From positions 1 through 27,776 of the IMG/VR virus record IMGVR_UViG_3300034375_007596: 27,776 bases of DNA. One strand, written 5' to 3'. The stretch's first letter is position 1. Each line of letters opens with the position of its first letter. Under the pieces are notes generated by a model that ran no database searches, was not told the DNA's origin, and saw nothing but the letters and a program-made list of their open reading frames with translations. This DNA is from a virus. Position numbers and translations under genes: made by a program. This document shows positions 10,401 to 19,700 of this stretch, in pieces.

Positions 10401-10708
10401 AGAACGCCAATGTAGTAGCGACAAGTGATTACCGTCTACTGGTTGGCTTCGTTGGGGACGAGGACGCATACGCCGTCGTTGTGGACCCCTTGTTTACTCA
10501 AGGCGCGATGGCGACCATCAACATGAACTCAATAGCAGGACTCAACGGATCTATCCCGTTGCAGGGCAAGGGGGATTCTATGGGTGTGTTCGACAGCACA
10601 GCAAGGACGTGTGGCGTTCAGTTGGTCGGAACGGGTGCAGCCCCATCTGGAGCAGGTCAAATCATGACCATCACGATCCATTATCACAACGCGGGGCAGA
10701 CGATATGA
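4418..10708 (+). CDS. Tail-tip receptor-binding protein, gpI-gpJ fusion
   Basis: This 2096-residue central tail-tip protein is about twice the length of lambda gpJ (1132 aa). Residues 1-90 look like the small gpI N-terminal domain. A poly-Gly linker (92-98) and two hydrophobic segments (about 103-125 and 152-171) follow, then the family entry 'EEPSPTYSLQTQGNVARRR' near 185. The body carries J-type hub and tip-attachment domains. Two inserted beta modules (about 885-965 and 1690-1760; patterns such as 'HNMAVGQKFTLAGL' and 'INTGDWLYISDL') resemble the small beta inserts often labelled FCCH-like in phage tail proteins. A carbohydrate-binding-like sandwich covers about 1307-1467 (pattern 'W..V....G.GCVKL..AYAKAGN...W.PLEITYD...LLDSSLGW'). 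An FN3-like segment starts near 1583 ('RVIDVSWAPVNGAFAYDVDY'). The last 170 residues form a beta-rich C-terminal domain. The protein forms the tail tip and probably binds the primary receptor. ATG 4418 is the first start in frame. The stop overlaps the next start as ATGA. Confidence 0.9.
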   Translation: MDETRVLSPPVKTRLVVGGNLHPDLDGGAYYVVPGTTIRGFMEQQGIDEFQAPTMCAMGAEHDNWILREEWDSRVIEENTILIDARIVAPYGGGGGGGSQAGMIVGMLFLAIVAPYLGAIAGAAVSGGSVGAAATSFGATAATLGVASTATTTFAVTKALVTGLVLVGGSYGLQKIFENKIRRPEEPSPTYSLQTQGNVARRRSPLPSLTGYLRIVPDLLEEPFIAFEGQDRINTASGGQRGRTGRSVQYVFQTCYLSQGYVDKDSIAPFIGGRTLKGLTEADIEIRHPGEGLTLIPAAFDTVSTGNLPLQGPNEYQLISTVDELLTDIEDNDVGQIFPRAQKSELVVHSAVNDTVIAGEDGPAGENSTTIYFSGIQAHTTVSPTTPVGYGPPPDYTVTWPATNGTDAATLRDKFANGGFTGLTFFLGDMYDYSASTSNLIKTNGPIPGSGAQDPHWNNRDDQGRQDGERTDYKTQWGILSRSPGETVHSTGASGRLAKYFREPGNLELRSDIAIYEWLDSNHNDLIGANKLSKHNHWTSPYVENLGMRLSHPQRLRHIVNSGVDATSGRPWIKVTPRFDQGVQLRWEESNSPAGDDQAGPGFSLGHIKKDWTAPLRMDRSTGKAQTVNIDIVGGTLVGRSDGGSVYRWGVGVSVQVRQIDPSTGNPLSHWYEAETIFHEWKHQNNPQPANLTVALGRQRSGTILGSARGVVASHWSTHPIWGPASEVNPLGITINADVLNVPKSPVMGSAGKLESVVKNNEYWANQPTGAVWTGPQYLEVRVRRTSPTGKDPYEQDGVYDEDTNVADDRIQWAGLRFGLTEVDGPARSYNHGTVAEVKIRASANLNSQNSRELSFVCHRLLPTYGQAVYVDVGGTRTPVALAVDPLKTLVGSKRVVLAFTDHNMAVGQKFTLAGLSNLKDATGAVGTISPNGTHTITELPSKDSIAFEIATAAVYTEDDDIQAANPTLDVGPDAGGSSGTIISVSHDGVSGYAHNPGYKIKPDPNNASAVHRTIPADPVTGDTVAVGDTITPALIGQFSLDYYDVDPQYFTKTESGVWHALDMLRDPFYGAGIPDSQIDLDTWAHYASIHGGKALTPSGGGPAVAKLPDTHAFYFDQRGTWLDSVAQTLRVHRLKLLNSFGKWTVVRDEPQTLPVAAFSSRNIARESLQVSYSLNRTDLPKWVQVEFFNKNTWNMDTVDGYLEDQNPNETNIDTVRLPGIQTYDHAWREARYLTADARYRRTQVKFSTEYEGLIPLPTQVVTVNHPIPGWGQAGDVIAYDDNGGSGPYTITTDQILDWRGTPIDHNGAFDTATDIAAWIAVGPSTTIVAETSDAHLGEGCVKLTKSSTNTTFGIEHVSIPITAGPLTAAEGAGLYFVAYAKAGNAQTVGKKVRYKLDPDGTGNNAVTGGYATLSEDYWTPLEITYDIAGGDVTQIDSLVVEMDPTDVANGDVFLLDSSLGWTLGGEHTFSFKGDEGQPAPDPGFASTIRIPGDDTKIRSNTDLESATGLNGVINTDADGRDRTQFMFGRTLSFNKKCVVSGIDPRNAELIDVDTIVDDARVHTVDGTGSLPPTTTEVLESTPDVPVLDFVTASLRGPVNGRVIDVSWAPVNGAFAYDVDYCTSDYLLYKTSATGGGTFDDGDQLVCIPEVRTIGSVWGETVSFLARNFALGGTNPNEWCSLVFPSSAVVPINTGDWLYISDLPDAGGLTANQFTGYFQVTVTTSSGFIFVSWRAATSFTTTHTNIPAWGASYAVDTGFRGTVFTDQTKSPPSQIDKEFRFYHNEDAASLDTNRRIGPVPKSQDAFLNIEDGTVESFPFSSIFAGSGDYSFLIVVEDPISTLQWISIGDEVTGTTLSAPIVFDLPSDVDDIVRVRARALGRTFGPYKEIIVRSSESLLEGDKPTVTSPPVGGTYNTYDSTLEFEPLRGDKLYGHRLGVEVNKTNSSVYNFSPIGLSQAICREVAITSSNYNTFIQFTDLPVGAIITSVDVYTNVKNANVVATSDYRLLVGFVGDEDAYAVVVDPLFTQGAMATINMNSIAGLNGSIPLQGKGDSMGVFDSTARTCGVQLVGTGAAPSGAGQIMTITIHYHNAGQTI
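10705..10708 (+). promoter_or_regulatory. ATGA start-stop overlap, J-like gene to tailspike
   Basis: The TGA of the J-like gene (10706-10708) overlaps the ATG of the tailspike (10705-10707). No strong ribosome site is present, so initiation probably depends on ribosomes finishing the J-like gene. The overlap fixes the tailspike start and puts the signal peptide at the exact N-terminus. Confidence 0.75.
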
Positions 10709-10761
10709 AGAAGTTAGTTACGGCGATTGCGCTACTGTTGTGGGCGTCCCAGGCATGGGCA
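10705..10761 (+). other. Sec signal peptide of the tailspike
   Basis: Nineteen codons encode MKKLVTAIALLLWASQAWA, followed by Gln-Gln. Two lysines, an uninterrupted hydrophobic core and small residues at -3 and -1 (A-W-A) match a type I signal peptide. There is no lipobox Cys at +1. Confidence 0.85.
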
Positions 10762-13293
10762 CAGCAGAGCACTCAGGCGGGCGGCACAGGGTGTTCTACG
10801 CCGGCCACTGCTGCACGGCTCGGGGTAATGTCCCCGACGATTGGTACGGTCTGTACGATTACAGACGGGGCATCGGCTACGGACTGCACGACGGGTGGCG
10901 GGACGGACAAGGTGACGTGTTTCTACTGCGGAGCGGCGTGGCAGTCGTCTTCGTGCGGTGGAGCGAGTGGCGGGAATGTGCTGGACATTCGGGATTACGG
11001 GGCCGTGTGCGATGGCTCCACTGACGCCGCATCAAGCATTAACTCTGCCATTACGGCATCGGAGGAAGGCGATATTATCTTTTTCCCCGGATGCACCAAT
11101 GCGTGGCGTATAGGGTCTACTATTTCGCTGCCATCTACGCACTCGATAACGATCATGGGTGGTGGCTCGGCCATTGATGCCACAGTCGGAGTATCCGATG
11201 TCTTTGCTATTGAAGATGTTGGTCAGGCGGTGAACAGTCCGCAGCACGTCATTGAAGGGCTGCGGATATACAATGCGGGAACACAGGGGCAGGGCAACGC
11301 CATCCGCATCGAAGATTCAAACAGCCAGACTCTCCGTAATCTTTACATCCAGGATTTCGACACAGGCATCAAACTGCAATTAGGCGGAGGCTTCACGGAG
11401 GCGACGAAGATAGAGGATGTCCGTATCCATAACTGCGATAACGGCATTTCGTTTGAAAAAATCAGCGGCACATCATCAAGTTTTGCATCAACTCATCTTG
11501 AGCACGTCGAGATTGTTGCTGCGGCGGCGGCTGCGACACAACCAATTCTATTGGGAGTGTCGGCAGGGACCAGCATATATCGCTCGCGGTTCGATAACGT
11601 GATTTTGTTCCCCTCGCAGACCGATTCGATTGGGTTTTACTGTGAAGGAACGCTTCGATCTCTAACTGGTTCCCTGCACGTCGAAAGCACTAACGTCAGT
11701 GCTACCGGAAATACAGGTATCGAACTGGCAACGGGGTGCTCCTTGATGACTGTCAATCTCGACGTTGATATACGCGGAACTATCGCCAACGACTTTGTTA
11801 ATGGCAGCGGGAGTGGAGTTTCTGGCTTGAGAGTACAGAATATCGCAAACTATCCCGGTGCCGAGATCCGCGACGCTTCGCAGAAGCAATTTTTCTCGGG
11901 TTCGATTTGCGACGATGATTTATCGACGTGCCGGTATCGCAAGACGATGAGCACCGCCGGGGTTCTTCGTCACGAGTTCAATGAGGCGGAGCCGATGGAG
12001 TTTATCGACCTCACCACTGAGGATATTGCGCCGGTTCGGATGAAAGACATTGGGAATGAATGCACTGCGGCCTCTGATGACTTGACGCCCTCCGTTGCCG
12101 ATTGCACGCAAATCAATCTGGCGACCTACGGCGCAGGGTCAGTCGTAACAGACTTCGATGATGGAATCAGCGGTCAGACGCTCTTGGTTCGTCTTCAGAG
12201 CACAGACGTTACGGTGGCTTCAAGCGCGAGTATCCGTTTGAACAATGGTGAGGACTTCACCTGTTCCAATGCCCATTGCGTTCTGTATCTGTGGCTGGAT
12301 GGGAATTCCTGGAGAGAAATATCTAGGACGGACAATACCAGTGGCACATACGTGAGTAAGACTGGCGATACGATGAGCGGGGTTCTCAATATCGACACCA
12401 CGGTAGCCAACGCCCTACAGGCTTATAGTAATACAGGTGGGAACGCGACATACGCTCGTCTTGGCTGCGATGGAGATGGAGTAGATGGGACGTTCTGCAA
12501 TATGGAGCTTACGGCAGACAACAGCGTTGGCACCGAGGTGGGTGTGGCTCAGATCAGGCATACGGCGATGGACACCGACAACGGTTCACTGGACGGCAGG
12601 GTAGACGTCCTCGTCAAAAGTGGGGGTAGTTATAACGGACTACAGCAATGGAGCAGTAACGCGGGTGGAACCAAGACCGTTATCATCAATCCCTCAAACT
12701 TGGACGTAGACTTCCGAGTATATGGCGCTCCCAGTAACACTATTTTTGCCTGCGACGGGAGCACCGAAGTGTGTGAGTTCCTGAACCCGCCCACGGGTCT
12801 GTCTGCAACTACCATGACGAAGTTCCAGACAGGGGCACCCAGTTTTAATGGAACATCAACGCAAGAGACGGCAGGATCGGCGTATTGTGTGAAGTGGTTT
12901 GTCCCCGGTCGCATTGCCGATGCAGACACGATGGATTTTGTTCTCGAAATTGGGACTGATGTATCCGAAGTTGTAGAGTTGGGGACATACAGTGCGGACG
13001 GACAGACTCAGTATTTTGAATGCACAGTGCCAACGAGCAGTGGAACTGGCAGTCTGAACTGCTCGAATGATAACGCTACGCCTGCGGCCATTCCGCCAGG
13101 AGACGTTTGGATGTGTGTGACCACAAGCACTGGGAATGTGGCATTTGTCAGTATGCACGCAAGTACGTATCAGGGGCGATACTGCACACACACCGAAACT
13201 GTTACGTCGGGCGAACTCCCTGACACTTTGACGAGTCCGTCGTGTACATGGACCAACCTGCTGCCAGCCTATTTGGGCCTGAGTGACGAGTAA
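10705..13293 (+). CDS. Beta-helix tailspike or fibre with Sec signal peptide
   Basis: This 862-residue protein starts at the ATG of the ATGA overlap with the J-like gene. An in-frame ATG at 10609 would add 32 polar residues (MWRSVGRNG...) lying antiparallel to no motif and would bury the signal peptide, so it is rejected. Residues 1-19 form a textbook Sec signal (MKK, hydrophobic LVTAIALLLW, AWA before the cut). Residues 26-80 form a four-Cys module also present in the giant fibre. From about 91, 'NVLDIRDYGAVCDGSTDA' is the entry motif of pectate-lyase-3 right-handed beta-helix proteins, and the helix runs to about 400. Near 549 'YVSKTGDTMSG' is a typical phage fibre junction repeat, followed by a beta-rich C-terminal region. 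I counted 27 cysteines (3.1%). The likely role is adsorption or depolymerisation of a surface polysaccharide. No catalytic residues can be assigned by eye. Confidence 0.86.
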   Translation: MKKLVTAIALLLWASQAWAQQSTQAGGTGCSTPATAARLGVMSPTIGTVCTITDGASATDCTTGGGTDKVTCFYCGAAWQSSSCGGASGGNVLDIRDYGAVCDGSTDAASSINSAITASEEGDIIFFPGCTNAWRIGSTISLPSTHSITIMGGGSAIDATVGVSDVFAIEDVGQAVNSPQHVIEGLRIYNAGTQGQGNAIRIEDSNSQTLRNLYIQDFDTGIKLQLGGGFTEATKIEDVRIHNCDNGISFEKISGTSSSFASTHLEHVEIVAAAAAATQPILLGVSAGTSIYRSRFDNVILFPSQTDSIGFYCEGTLRSLTGSLHVESTNVSATGNTGIELATGCSLMTVNLDVDIRGTIANDFVNGSGSGVSGLRVQNIANYPGAEIRDASQKQFFSGSICDDDLSTCRYRKTMSTAGVLRHEFNEAEPMEFIDLTTEDIAPVRMKDIGNECTAASDDLTPSVADCTQINLATYGAGSVVTDFDDGISGQTLLVRLQSTDVTVASSASIRLNNGEDFTCSNAHCVLYLWLDGNSWREISRTDNTSGTYVSKTGDTMSGVLNIDTTVANALQAYSNTGGNATYARLGCDGDGVDGTFCNMELTADNSVGTEVGVAQIRHTAMDTDNGSLDGRVDVLVKSGGSYNGLQQWSSNAGGTKTVIINPSNLDVDFRVYGAPSNTIFACDGSTEVCEFLNPPTGLSATTMTKFQTGAPSFNGTSTQETAGSAYCVKWFVPGRIADADTMDFVLEIGTDVSEVVELGTYSADGQTQYFECTVPTSSGTGSLNCSNDNATPAAIPPGDVWMCVTTSTGNVAFVSMHASTYQGRYCTHTETVTSGELPDTLTSPSCTWTNLLPAYLGLSDE
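10780..10944 (+). repeat. Four-Cys N-terminal module, tailspike copy
   Basis: Tailspike residues 26-80 align with fibre residues 27-90 (13733-13924): 'GGTGCSTP' with 'GGTNCSGP', 'TVCTITD' with 'TECVITD', then a 'DC' pair, a 'VTC'/'AKC' pair and a final Trp-Gln. Four cysteines coincide (C30/C31, C50/C55, C61/C66, C72/C79). It is probably a shared docking or folding module placed right after signal cleavage. Confidence 0.75.
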
Positions 13294-13297
13294 GGAG
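13292..13297 (+). promoter_or_regulatory. Ribosome binding site AAGGAG
   Basis: AAGGAG overlaps the tailspike stop and lies 7 bases before the ATG of the 14-codon ORF at 13305. From the coiled-coil start at 13337 it is 39 bases away, too far to serve that gene directly. Confidence 0.6.
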
Positions 13298-13304
13298 ATT
13301 GACG

Positions 13305-13349
13305 ATGAGAGCGTTTTATTTGGCTGAGGTACTGATATGCCGACGATGA
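13305..13349 (+). CDS. Possible 14-codon leader peptide ORF
   Basis: Directly after the tailspike stop lies AAGGAG (13292-13297), the strongest ribosome site near here, 7 bases before an ATG at 13305. The frame encodes only MRAFYLAEVLICRR and stops with TGA at 13347-13349. That stop overlaps, as ATGA, the second in-frame Met (13346) of the coiled-coil gene. This geometry is typical of a short leader ORF that delivers ribosomes to the next gene by coupling. It may equally be a chance ORF with the AAGGAG serving the ATG at 13337 from too far away. The peptide matches nothing I recognise. Confidence 0.35.
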   Translation: MRAFYLAEVLICRR

Positions 13350-13582
13350 GATCACGAGTTACCAATCTTGAAGCCGACGTGGAGGAACTGCATCGCCGTC
13401 TCCGCGCCGCCGAATTGAAGTCCTTGGTCCTTGACCAGCAGGTGGAGACTCTTGAGAGGTTGCTGACGGAGTTCCGGCGTGCCCTGTACCCGGCGTTCCG
13501 GCGTGGGTTCCCCGAGGGGCAGGAGTTGGAGAGGCTGTTCCTGCTCGTGGAGGGCTTGGACCTCGGTTACGACGAGGACTAG
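13337..13582 (+). CDS. Small coiled-coil protein between two fibre genes
   Basis: This is an 81-residue protein of unknown function. Residues 8-46 form an almost perfect heptad coiled coil with V8, L11, V15, L18, L22, A25, S29, L32, V36, L39, L43 and F46 at the a/d positions. A second amphipathic stretch and an acidic tail (GLDLGYDED) follow. It has no cysteine and no signal peptide, unlike its neighbours on both sides, so if the fibres are exported this protein stays in the cytoplasm. TGAGGT at 13325-13330 is a fair ribosome site for the ATG at 13337. Met4 at 13346 is an alternative start, coupled by ATGA to the leader ORF. Candidate roles are a fibre trimerisation or assembly factor, or a small structural linker; the sequence does not decide between them. 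Confidence 0.72.
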   Translation: MPTMRSRVTNLEADVEELHRRLRAAELKSLVLDQQVETLERLLTEFRRALYPAFRRGFPEGQELERLFLLVEGLDLGYDED

Positions 13583-13654
13583 CCCCAGAACGCCCCTCAG
13601 AAGCCCGTAAGCGGCTGCTAGCGCGTCCATGCAGTTAAGCGGTAACATGACTCC

Positions 13655-13714
13655 ATGTTGCTCAGAATATTGGCTGTCGCGGCGTTTTTGGCGGGTTCTA
13701 CGCCCGCTGTAGCT
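13655..13714 (+). other. Sec signal peptide of the giant fibre
   Basis: Twenty codons encode a positively charged n-region with Arg4, a hydrophobic core (ILAVAAFLAG) and the A-V-A cut site before Gln-Leu-Thr. No lipobox is present, so release rather than lipid anchoring is expected. Confidence 0.85.
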
Positions 13715-16700
13715 CAACTGACAAGTGAGCAGGGCGGGACCAACTGTTCCGGGCCTGTTACCAAGTCCCAACTCTCGACATTTGCGGCACGGTCGAACCG
13801 TGCAGGCGATACCGAGTGCGTGATTACGGATGCCCTGAACTCTCAGGACTGCGATCCGACGGCGAGCACTGGGAGCGCCATTGCCAAATGCGTTATCACC
13901 AGTGGGACGAATAACACTTGGCAGGCGATTGGGTCGGAGGTGACTGCCGGCGTGTCGAGCGTGACCGGCGGGACTGATATCACCTGTACGCCGACCAGTG
14001 GGGATGTGACCTGTAACGCGGACGGTACTCTCGCCCGCGACACCGAGGTTCCCAGCCTGGAGCAAGACCCGGTTTTCGGGGAGATGGACACGGAGACTGA
14101 GTTAGAGACTCAGTTGACCAATGTTGCCGACGTTTTCACCGATAATGACGGGGCATTGACGGACGACGATCTGACCGACGATTCGGTCGGGGAGTTGCAG
14201 GACGTGACCCTGAGCGGGACGCCTCAGAACCGCGATGTACTGGTCTACGACGGGGTTTCCGCCTTTGTGGACCGTCTGTTGGTCGAGGCGGACATTTCGG
14301 ACCTTTCCCATACGACAGACACCGGGCCAGCGGTCGATTGCCCTACAGCGACTCATGTCCAACTCGGGGATGGCTCGTGCGTGGACCCGGCAACGCAGGC
14401 GGAACTTGATACCCACGAGGGGCAGAACGCGAATGTCGCGCACGGCGAGGTAGACCCGGCGGCGTGTACCAACGCGGCGTGTACGGTCAGCCTTGCCAAT
14501 GACACGGTTACAGGGGGCACGCAGAACCGCTGTGCCCGATTCGACGGCTCCGGCAACCTCGTCTCTGCCGGTGGGGATTGCAGTTCCGGCGACACCGACA
14601 CCACTTGCCTCGATACCGGGGTAAACTGCCTGTTCGCGGGCGCCTCCGCTGAGGGCGGGGCAGCCACATCTGCTGCCGCTCTGGAGAACGATGCCCTCGA
14701 CTCGATGGCTGAGATCGCTACGACCCTGAAGGTTCGGGCGGATGACACGGACACCAAACTCCTGACCACCAGCATCTCCCCGCCTGCTTCTAACACCTGC
14801 CTGGAAATAGACTCAAATGGCTCTGTAGTGCTTGCTAGCGCCGCCTGCGGCACTGGGAGCGGCGGTACCCCAGGGACGGACACTGTGGGCACAGATGAAC
14901 TGGATGACGGCGCAAACAGCCCTACGGCGGGGTACGCAGTTATCGTCGATAGTGGGACGACTGGGTTTGAATATGTCGATCCCGCCACTCAGGCAGAACT
15001 CGATACGCATACGGGCAACACGGACATCCACGTAGACCATACGGCGGTATCGGTCACGGCTGGAGATGGTCTGACCGGGGGCGGGGATATTTCGGCTACG
15101 CGAAACTTCGCTGTCGGGGCGGGGACTGGAATTGCGGTCAACGCGAACGACGTGCAGTTCGATTACGCGGATGCGGGCGCATCACCGGCTCTCGGGGCAG
15201 ACGAGTGTGTGTTCTCGAACGAGGGCACGAGTGACGGCGGATGGGTCTGCGAGGGTCCGGTAGCCGACTCAACGGAGACACGTTTCCGCGTAACCGAATC
15301 CACCACGACGGACAAAATCATCACATTCCCCGACGCCACCGGAGAAGTGACTCTGCTCGGGCAGTTCATTGATGACGGTGAACTTACCGAGACATATTGC
15401 CAGCAGGACAAGACGAATTGCGCTACGTGGACGCTGGGAACAGATACCACGGCGGAACAAGACCCTGCTGCCTGTACGAACGCAAACTGCACCGTAGATA
15501 TTACGGGGGACACGGTTACAGGCGGTACTGCAAGTCGATGCGCTCGTTTTGACGGTTCTGGCACTCTTGTGGCCGCTGGTGGGGATTGTTCGTCGGGAGA
15601 CACAACTATCGCCAATACGACGTGCGATACCGATACGTGTACGCTCGACGACGATACGATAGTCCTCCTCGATGCCAATGGTGCAGCCCCCACCACGGAT
15701 GGCGAGATCAAATACGACCGAACTACTGAGCGTATTGAGGTCGGTGACGGCGCAAGCGGAACTGTAGAGTTTTATTCGGGTGCCCACACGGTTGATACCG
15801 ACACCACCTGTCTTGATGCAGGAGTGACCTGTAACTTCGCGGGATCGTCCTCGGAGGGCGGTGCAGCGACCTCTGCCGCAGGGTTGGAGGCGGATGCGCT
15901 TGATGCGATGACTGAGATCGCTACAAGCCTTAAAGTCCGCGCAGATGATACCGATACGAAGCTCCTTACCACCAGCGTTGCGGCACCTGGGTCAGCGACC
16001 TGTTTGGAGATGGACACGAATGGGTCTGTAGTCCTATCCAGTGGTGCGTGTGGCGTGGCAGGATCGGTCGGAACCGATGTTGTTGGTACGGATGAATTGG
16101 ATGATGGTGCGAATACTCCTACGGCGGGCTACGCGGTTATTGTAGACAGTGGAACCACTGCCTTTGAGTACGTAGATCCCGCGACTCAAGCGGAATTGAA
16201 CACCCACACCGGACAAAACGCCAATGTAGCGCATGGAGAAATCGACCCGGACGCTTGTACGAACGCTAACTGCACAGTCGATCTCTCTGGGGATACAGTC
16301 ACGGGCGGAACCGCGAGCAAGTGTGCTCGATTCGATGGTTCTGGAAACCTTGTTGCTGCATCCGGCGACTGTTCTGCTGGGGACACTGATACGACTCTTT
16401 CAGGCAGCGCAGCGGGAGGGGATCTCTCGGGCACCTATCCGAATCCGTCCGTAAACAACGATTCTCATAACCACGGCGATTCCACCGTGGCCAACAACCT
16501 GACAATCGCCGGCGGGACTATCGGAACCAGTGCAATCACCCTGAACGCGGGTACCGCTCCTACCACAGATGGCTTGATCGAGTGGGATACGACGGATGAC
16601 CGCATCAAGGTTGGTAATGATGGCAATGCAACCCTTGAGTTTTATCCCGGTGCTCACACCGTAGATACGACCCTGGCGGGAACCTCCGCAGGAGGGGATC

Positions 16701-19700
16701 TCACTGGAACGTATCCCAATCCCACCATTGCAGGAGATGCAGTTGCGCTCGGCACCGACACCACGGGCAATTACGTGGCTACCGTAGCCCCTGGAGCGGG
16801 AAGTAAGGTAACGGTCACGGGGTCTGGATCAGAAGGCGCAGCAGTCACGCTTGGGTTGTCCACGTTGACCATTGGTACAGACACTACCGCAGAACTGGAC
16901 CCGGATGCGTGTTCCAATACCAACTGCACGGTGGACATAACTGGAGATACAGTCACGGGCGGTACGGCGAGCCGGTGTGCCCGGTTTGATGGTAGTGGCA
17001 ACTTGGTCGCGGCGGGTGGGGACTGCTCATCCGGCGACACGACAATCGCCAACACCACTTGCGATACCGATACCTGTACCCTCGATGACGATACTATCGT
17101 CCTATTGGACGCGGATGGTGCTGCTCCTACCGATAATGGCGAGATAAAGTACGACCGAACCACCGAGAGGATCGAAGTAGGAAACGGAAGCGGGACTGTA
17201 GAGTTCTACTCTGGCAGTCATACTGTAGATACGACTTGTCTTGATGGCTCAGTAAATTGTCTTTTTGCTGCATCTTCTACTGAAGGGGGTGCAGCGACCA
17301 CAGTGACGGTCGCAACCTCAACTGACACAACATCCTCGATTGCATTTTTTGAGAGTGCAACGGGGAGTCTCGGCGCGAAGACCGACGCGGATCTTACCTA
17401 CGATGCCACGAATAATGTACTTACAGCCGGATCGTTTGCGGGAGATTTAACCGGAACCGCAGACTTCGCTGACAGTCTTTCTAATAACGGCGCGAATTGT
17501 AATGCCGGGGAAATCCCCCTTGGGGTGGATAAGGTCGGGGCTGTCGAAGGGTGCTATGAGCCTGCCTTCACGGACGTTACGGGCAGCGTGACGGATGCCC
17601 AAGTGCCGAATGACATCACTATTGACTTGGCAACAAATGCAACCAATGTCACAGTCACAGCTTCATCAGATACGACAGCTTCGATTGCTTTCTTTGATAG
17701 TGCGACTGGCAACCAGGGAGCAAGAACAGACGCGGAGCTTACCTACAATGCAACGACTAACGTACTGACTGCTACAGAGTTTGCGGGATCGTTTACTGGT
17801 ACAGCGGATTACGCGGATAACCTTTCCTTAGATCCTGCGGATTGTGGGGCGAATAAGTTTGCGAACACGATTGGGCAGAACGGAGATTTGTCGTGTGTTG
17901 CTTTAGTCGATGCTGACGTTCCGAACGACATCACTATTGATCTTGCGACAAAAGCCAGCACGGTTACAGTTGCGGATATTGGAAGCGATACAACTTCCTT
18001 TGTTGCCCTGACAACGGACGCAACTGGGGATCTGTCGGTAGATACCGATGCAGGACTGACTTACGACGCTTCCACCGATAATCTCTCTGCAACCACGTTC
18101 ACCGGGAATCTCTCAGGGAACGTAACTGGTAACGTCACAGGCGATGTAAACGGTAATGCTTCAACTGCTACCGCTCTAGCAAGTGATCCGGCTAATTGTG
18201 TCACTGCGACTCATTTTGCTGTAGGGGTTACAGCGGCGGGGGTTGCAGAGTGTGAAGCAATTGTTGATGACGATATTCCAAACGACATCACTATTGACGA
18301 AGCCACTCTCGCTTCAACAGTTACGGTAGCGGACATTGGCGGGGATACGACTTCTTTCGTCGCGTTAACCACCGATGCGACGGGTTCACTGTCCGTGGAT
18401 ACCGACGCGGGCATCACCTACAACGCCACGTCTAACGTACTCACCGCCACCGGGTTTGCAGGTAATCTCACTGGAACAGCCGACTTCGCGGATAGACTGT
18501 CTCTTGACCCAACTGACTGTGCAGCAGGGGAGTTTGCCAACGCAATCGACAAGGAAGGGGATCTGACCTGCGCTACGGTCGGGCTTGATACCCTGTCGGA
18601 CGTGAACATCACCGGGCCACTCCAGAACCGGGATGCGTTGATGTACGATTCTACCGCGACTGAGTGGGTAGACCGCCCCCTCGTAGAAGCCGATATCAGC
18701 GATCTGAGCCACTTCACGAACTCGGACGAGACTGACCCCGTATTCAGCGCAGAAACGTCCCTGAGCGCGCTGGAAACGCGCATAGGGACCACTCTGGTGC
18801 CCACATCCCAGAAGGGAGTAGCCAATGGCGTGGCTTCCTTGGATGGGTCCGCAAAGGTGCCGGTTTCACAGCTACCTGACTCAGTGGTTGGGTCGGTAAA
18901 GTTTGCCGGCACCTGGAACGCCAACACGAACAGTCCAAATCTGACCACAACAGGGTGCCAGTCCTCTCCGGGAGATGAAGGCAACTACTACGTCGTCTCG
19001 ACAGCGGGTTCTACGAATCTCGACGGTGAGACGCAGTGGGAGGTGGGTGACTGGGCGATCTGCGAAGATGACGGTGGATTGGCTTGGGCACGAGTTGGAG
19101 CAGGCTCCCGAGTAACCAGCGTACACGGTCGGGTTGGAGCCGTGACCGCGAATACCTCGGACTACGATGCGGCACAGATTGACAACACTGCTGCCGGTAA
19201 CATCGAGGCGACTGATGTTCAGGCGGCTCTGAACGAGTTGGATTCGGAGAAACTTGGAGCGACCGCTGCGGCAGGTGGTGATTTGGACGGAAACTATCCA
19301 AATCCGACTATCAAAGCCGACGCGGTGGCACTCGGTACCGACACGACGGGTGACTACGTTGCGACTATTGCCGATGCCGGAAACGGGAAAGTCACGGTAG
19401 CGAACTCGGGTGGGGAAACAGCAGCAGTTACGCTCGACATTGCTGATGTCTTTGTACTGAACACTGGGGACACGATTGATGGCACCACGTCCACCAATCT
19501 GACCATTACGGGCGGTAATGCTCAGTCTGGAAATATCTTGACTGTTGAGAACGATGGGAACACATCAATCCTCGCTGTCACGACAAGCGCGGGTAATGCT
19601 TCGGTTCAACTTCCGAATGATGCGATAGGAGACGCAGAGGTCGCAAATGCGTTGACCATTGCCGCTGGAACGATTGGAACATCCGACATTACTCTCAAAG

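Noticed and set aside
10609-10704. Longer start for the tailspike, giving 894 aa
   Set aside because: The extra 32 codons overlap the end of the J-like gene out of frame and encode a polar stretch without family features. ATG 10705 gives an ATGA overlap and a perfect signal peptide.
13583-13654. Regulatory element in the 72-base gap before the giant fibre
   Set aside because: No stable hairpin, promoter pair or strong ribosome site could be seen; only a GCTAGC palindrome and a weak AGCGGT.
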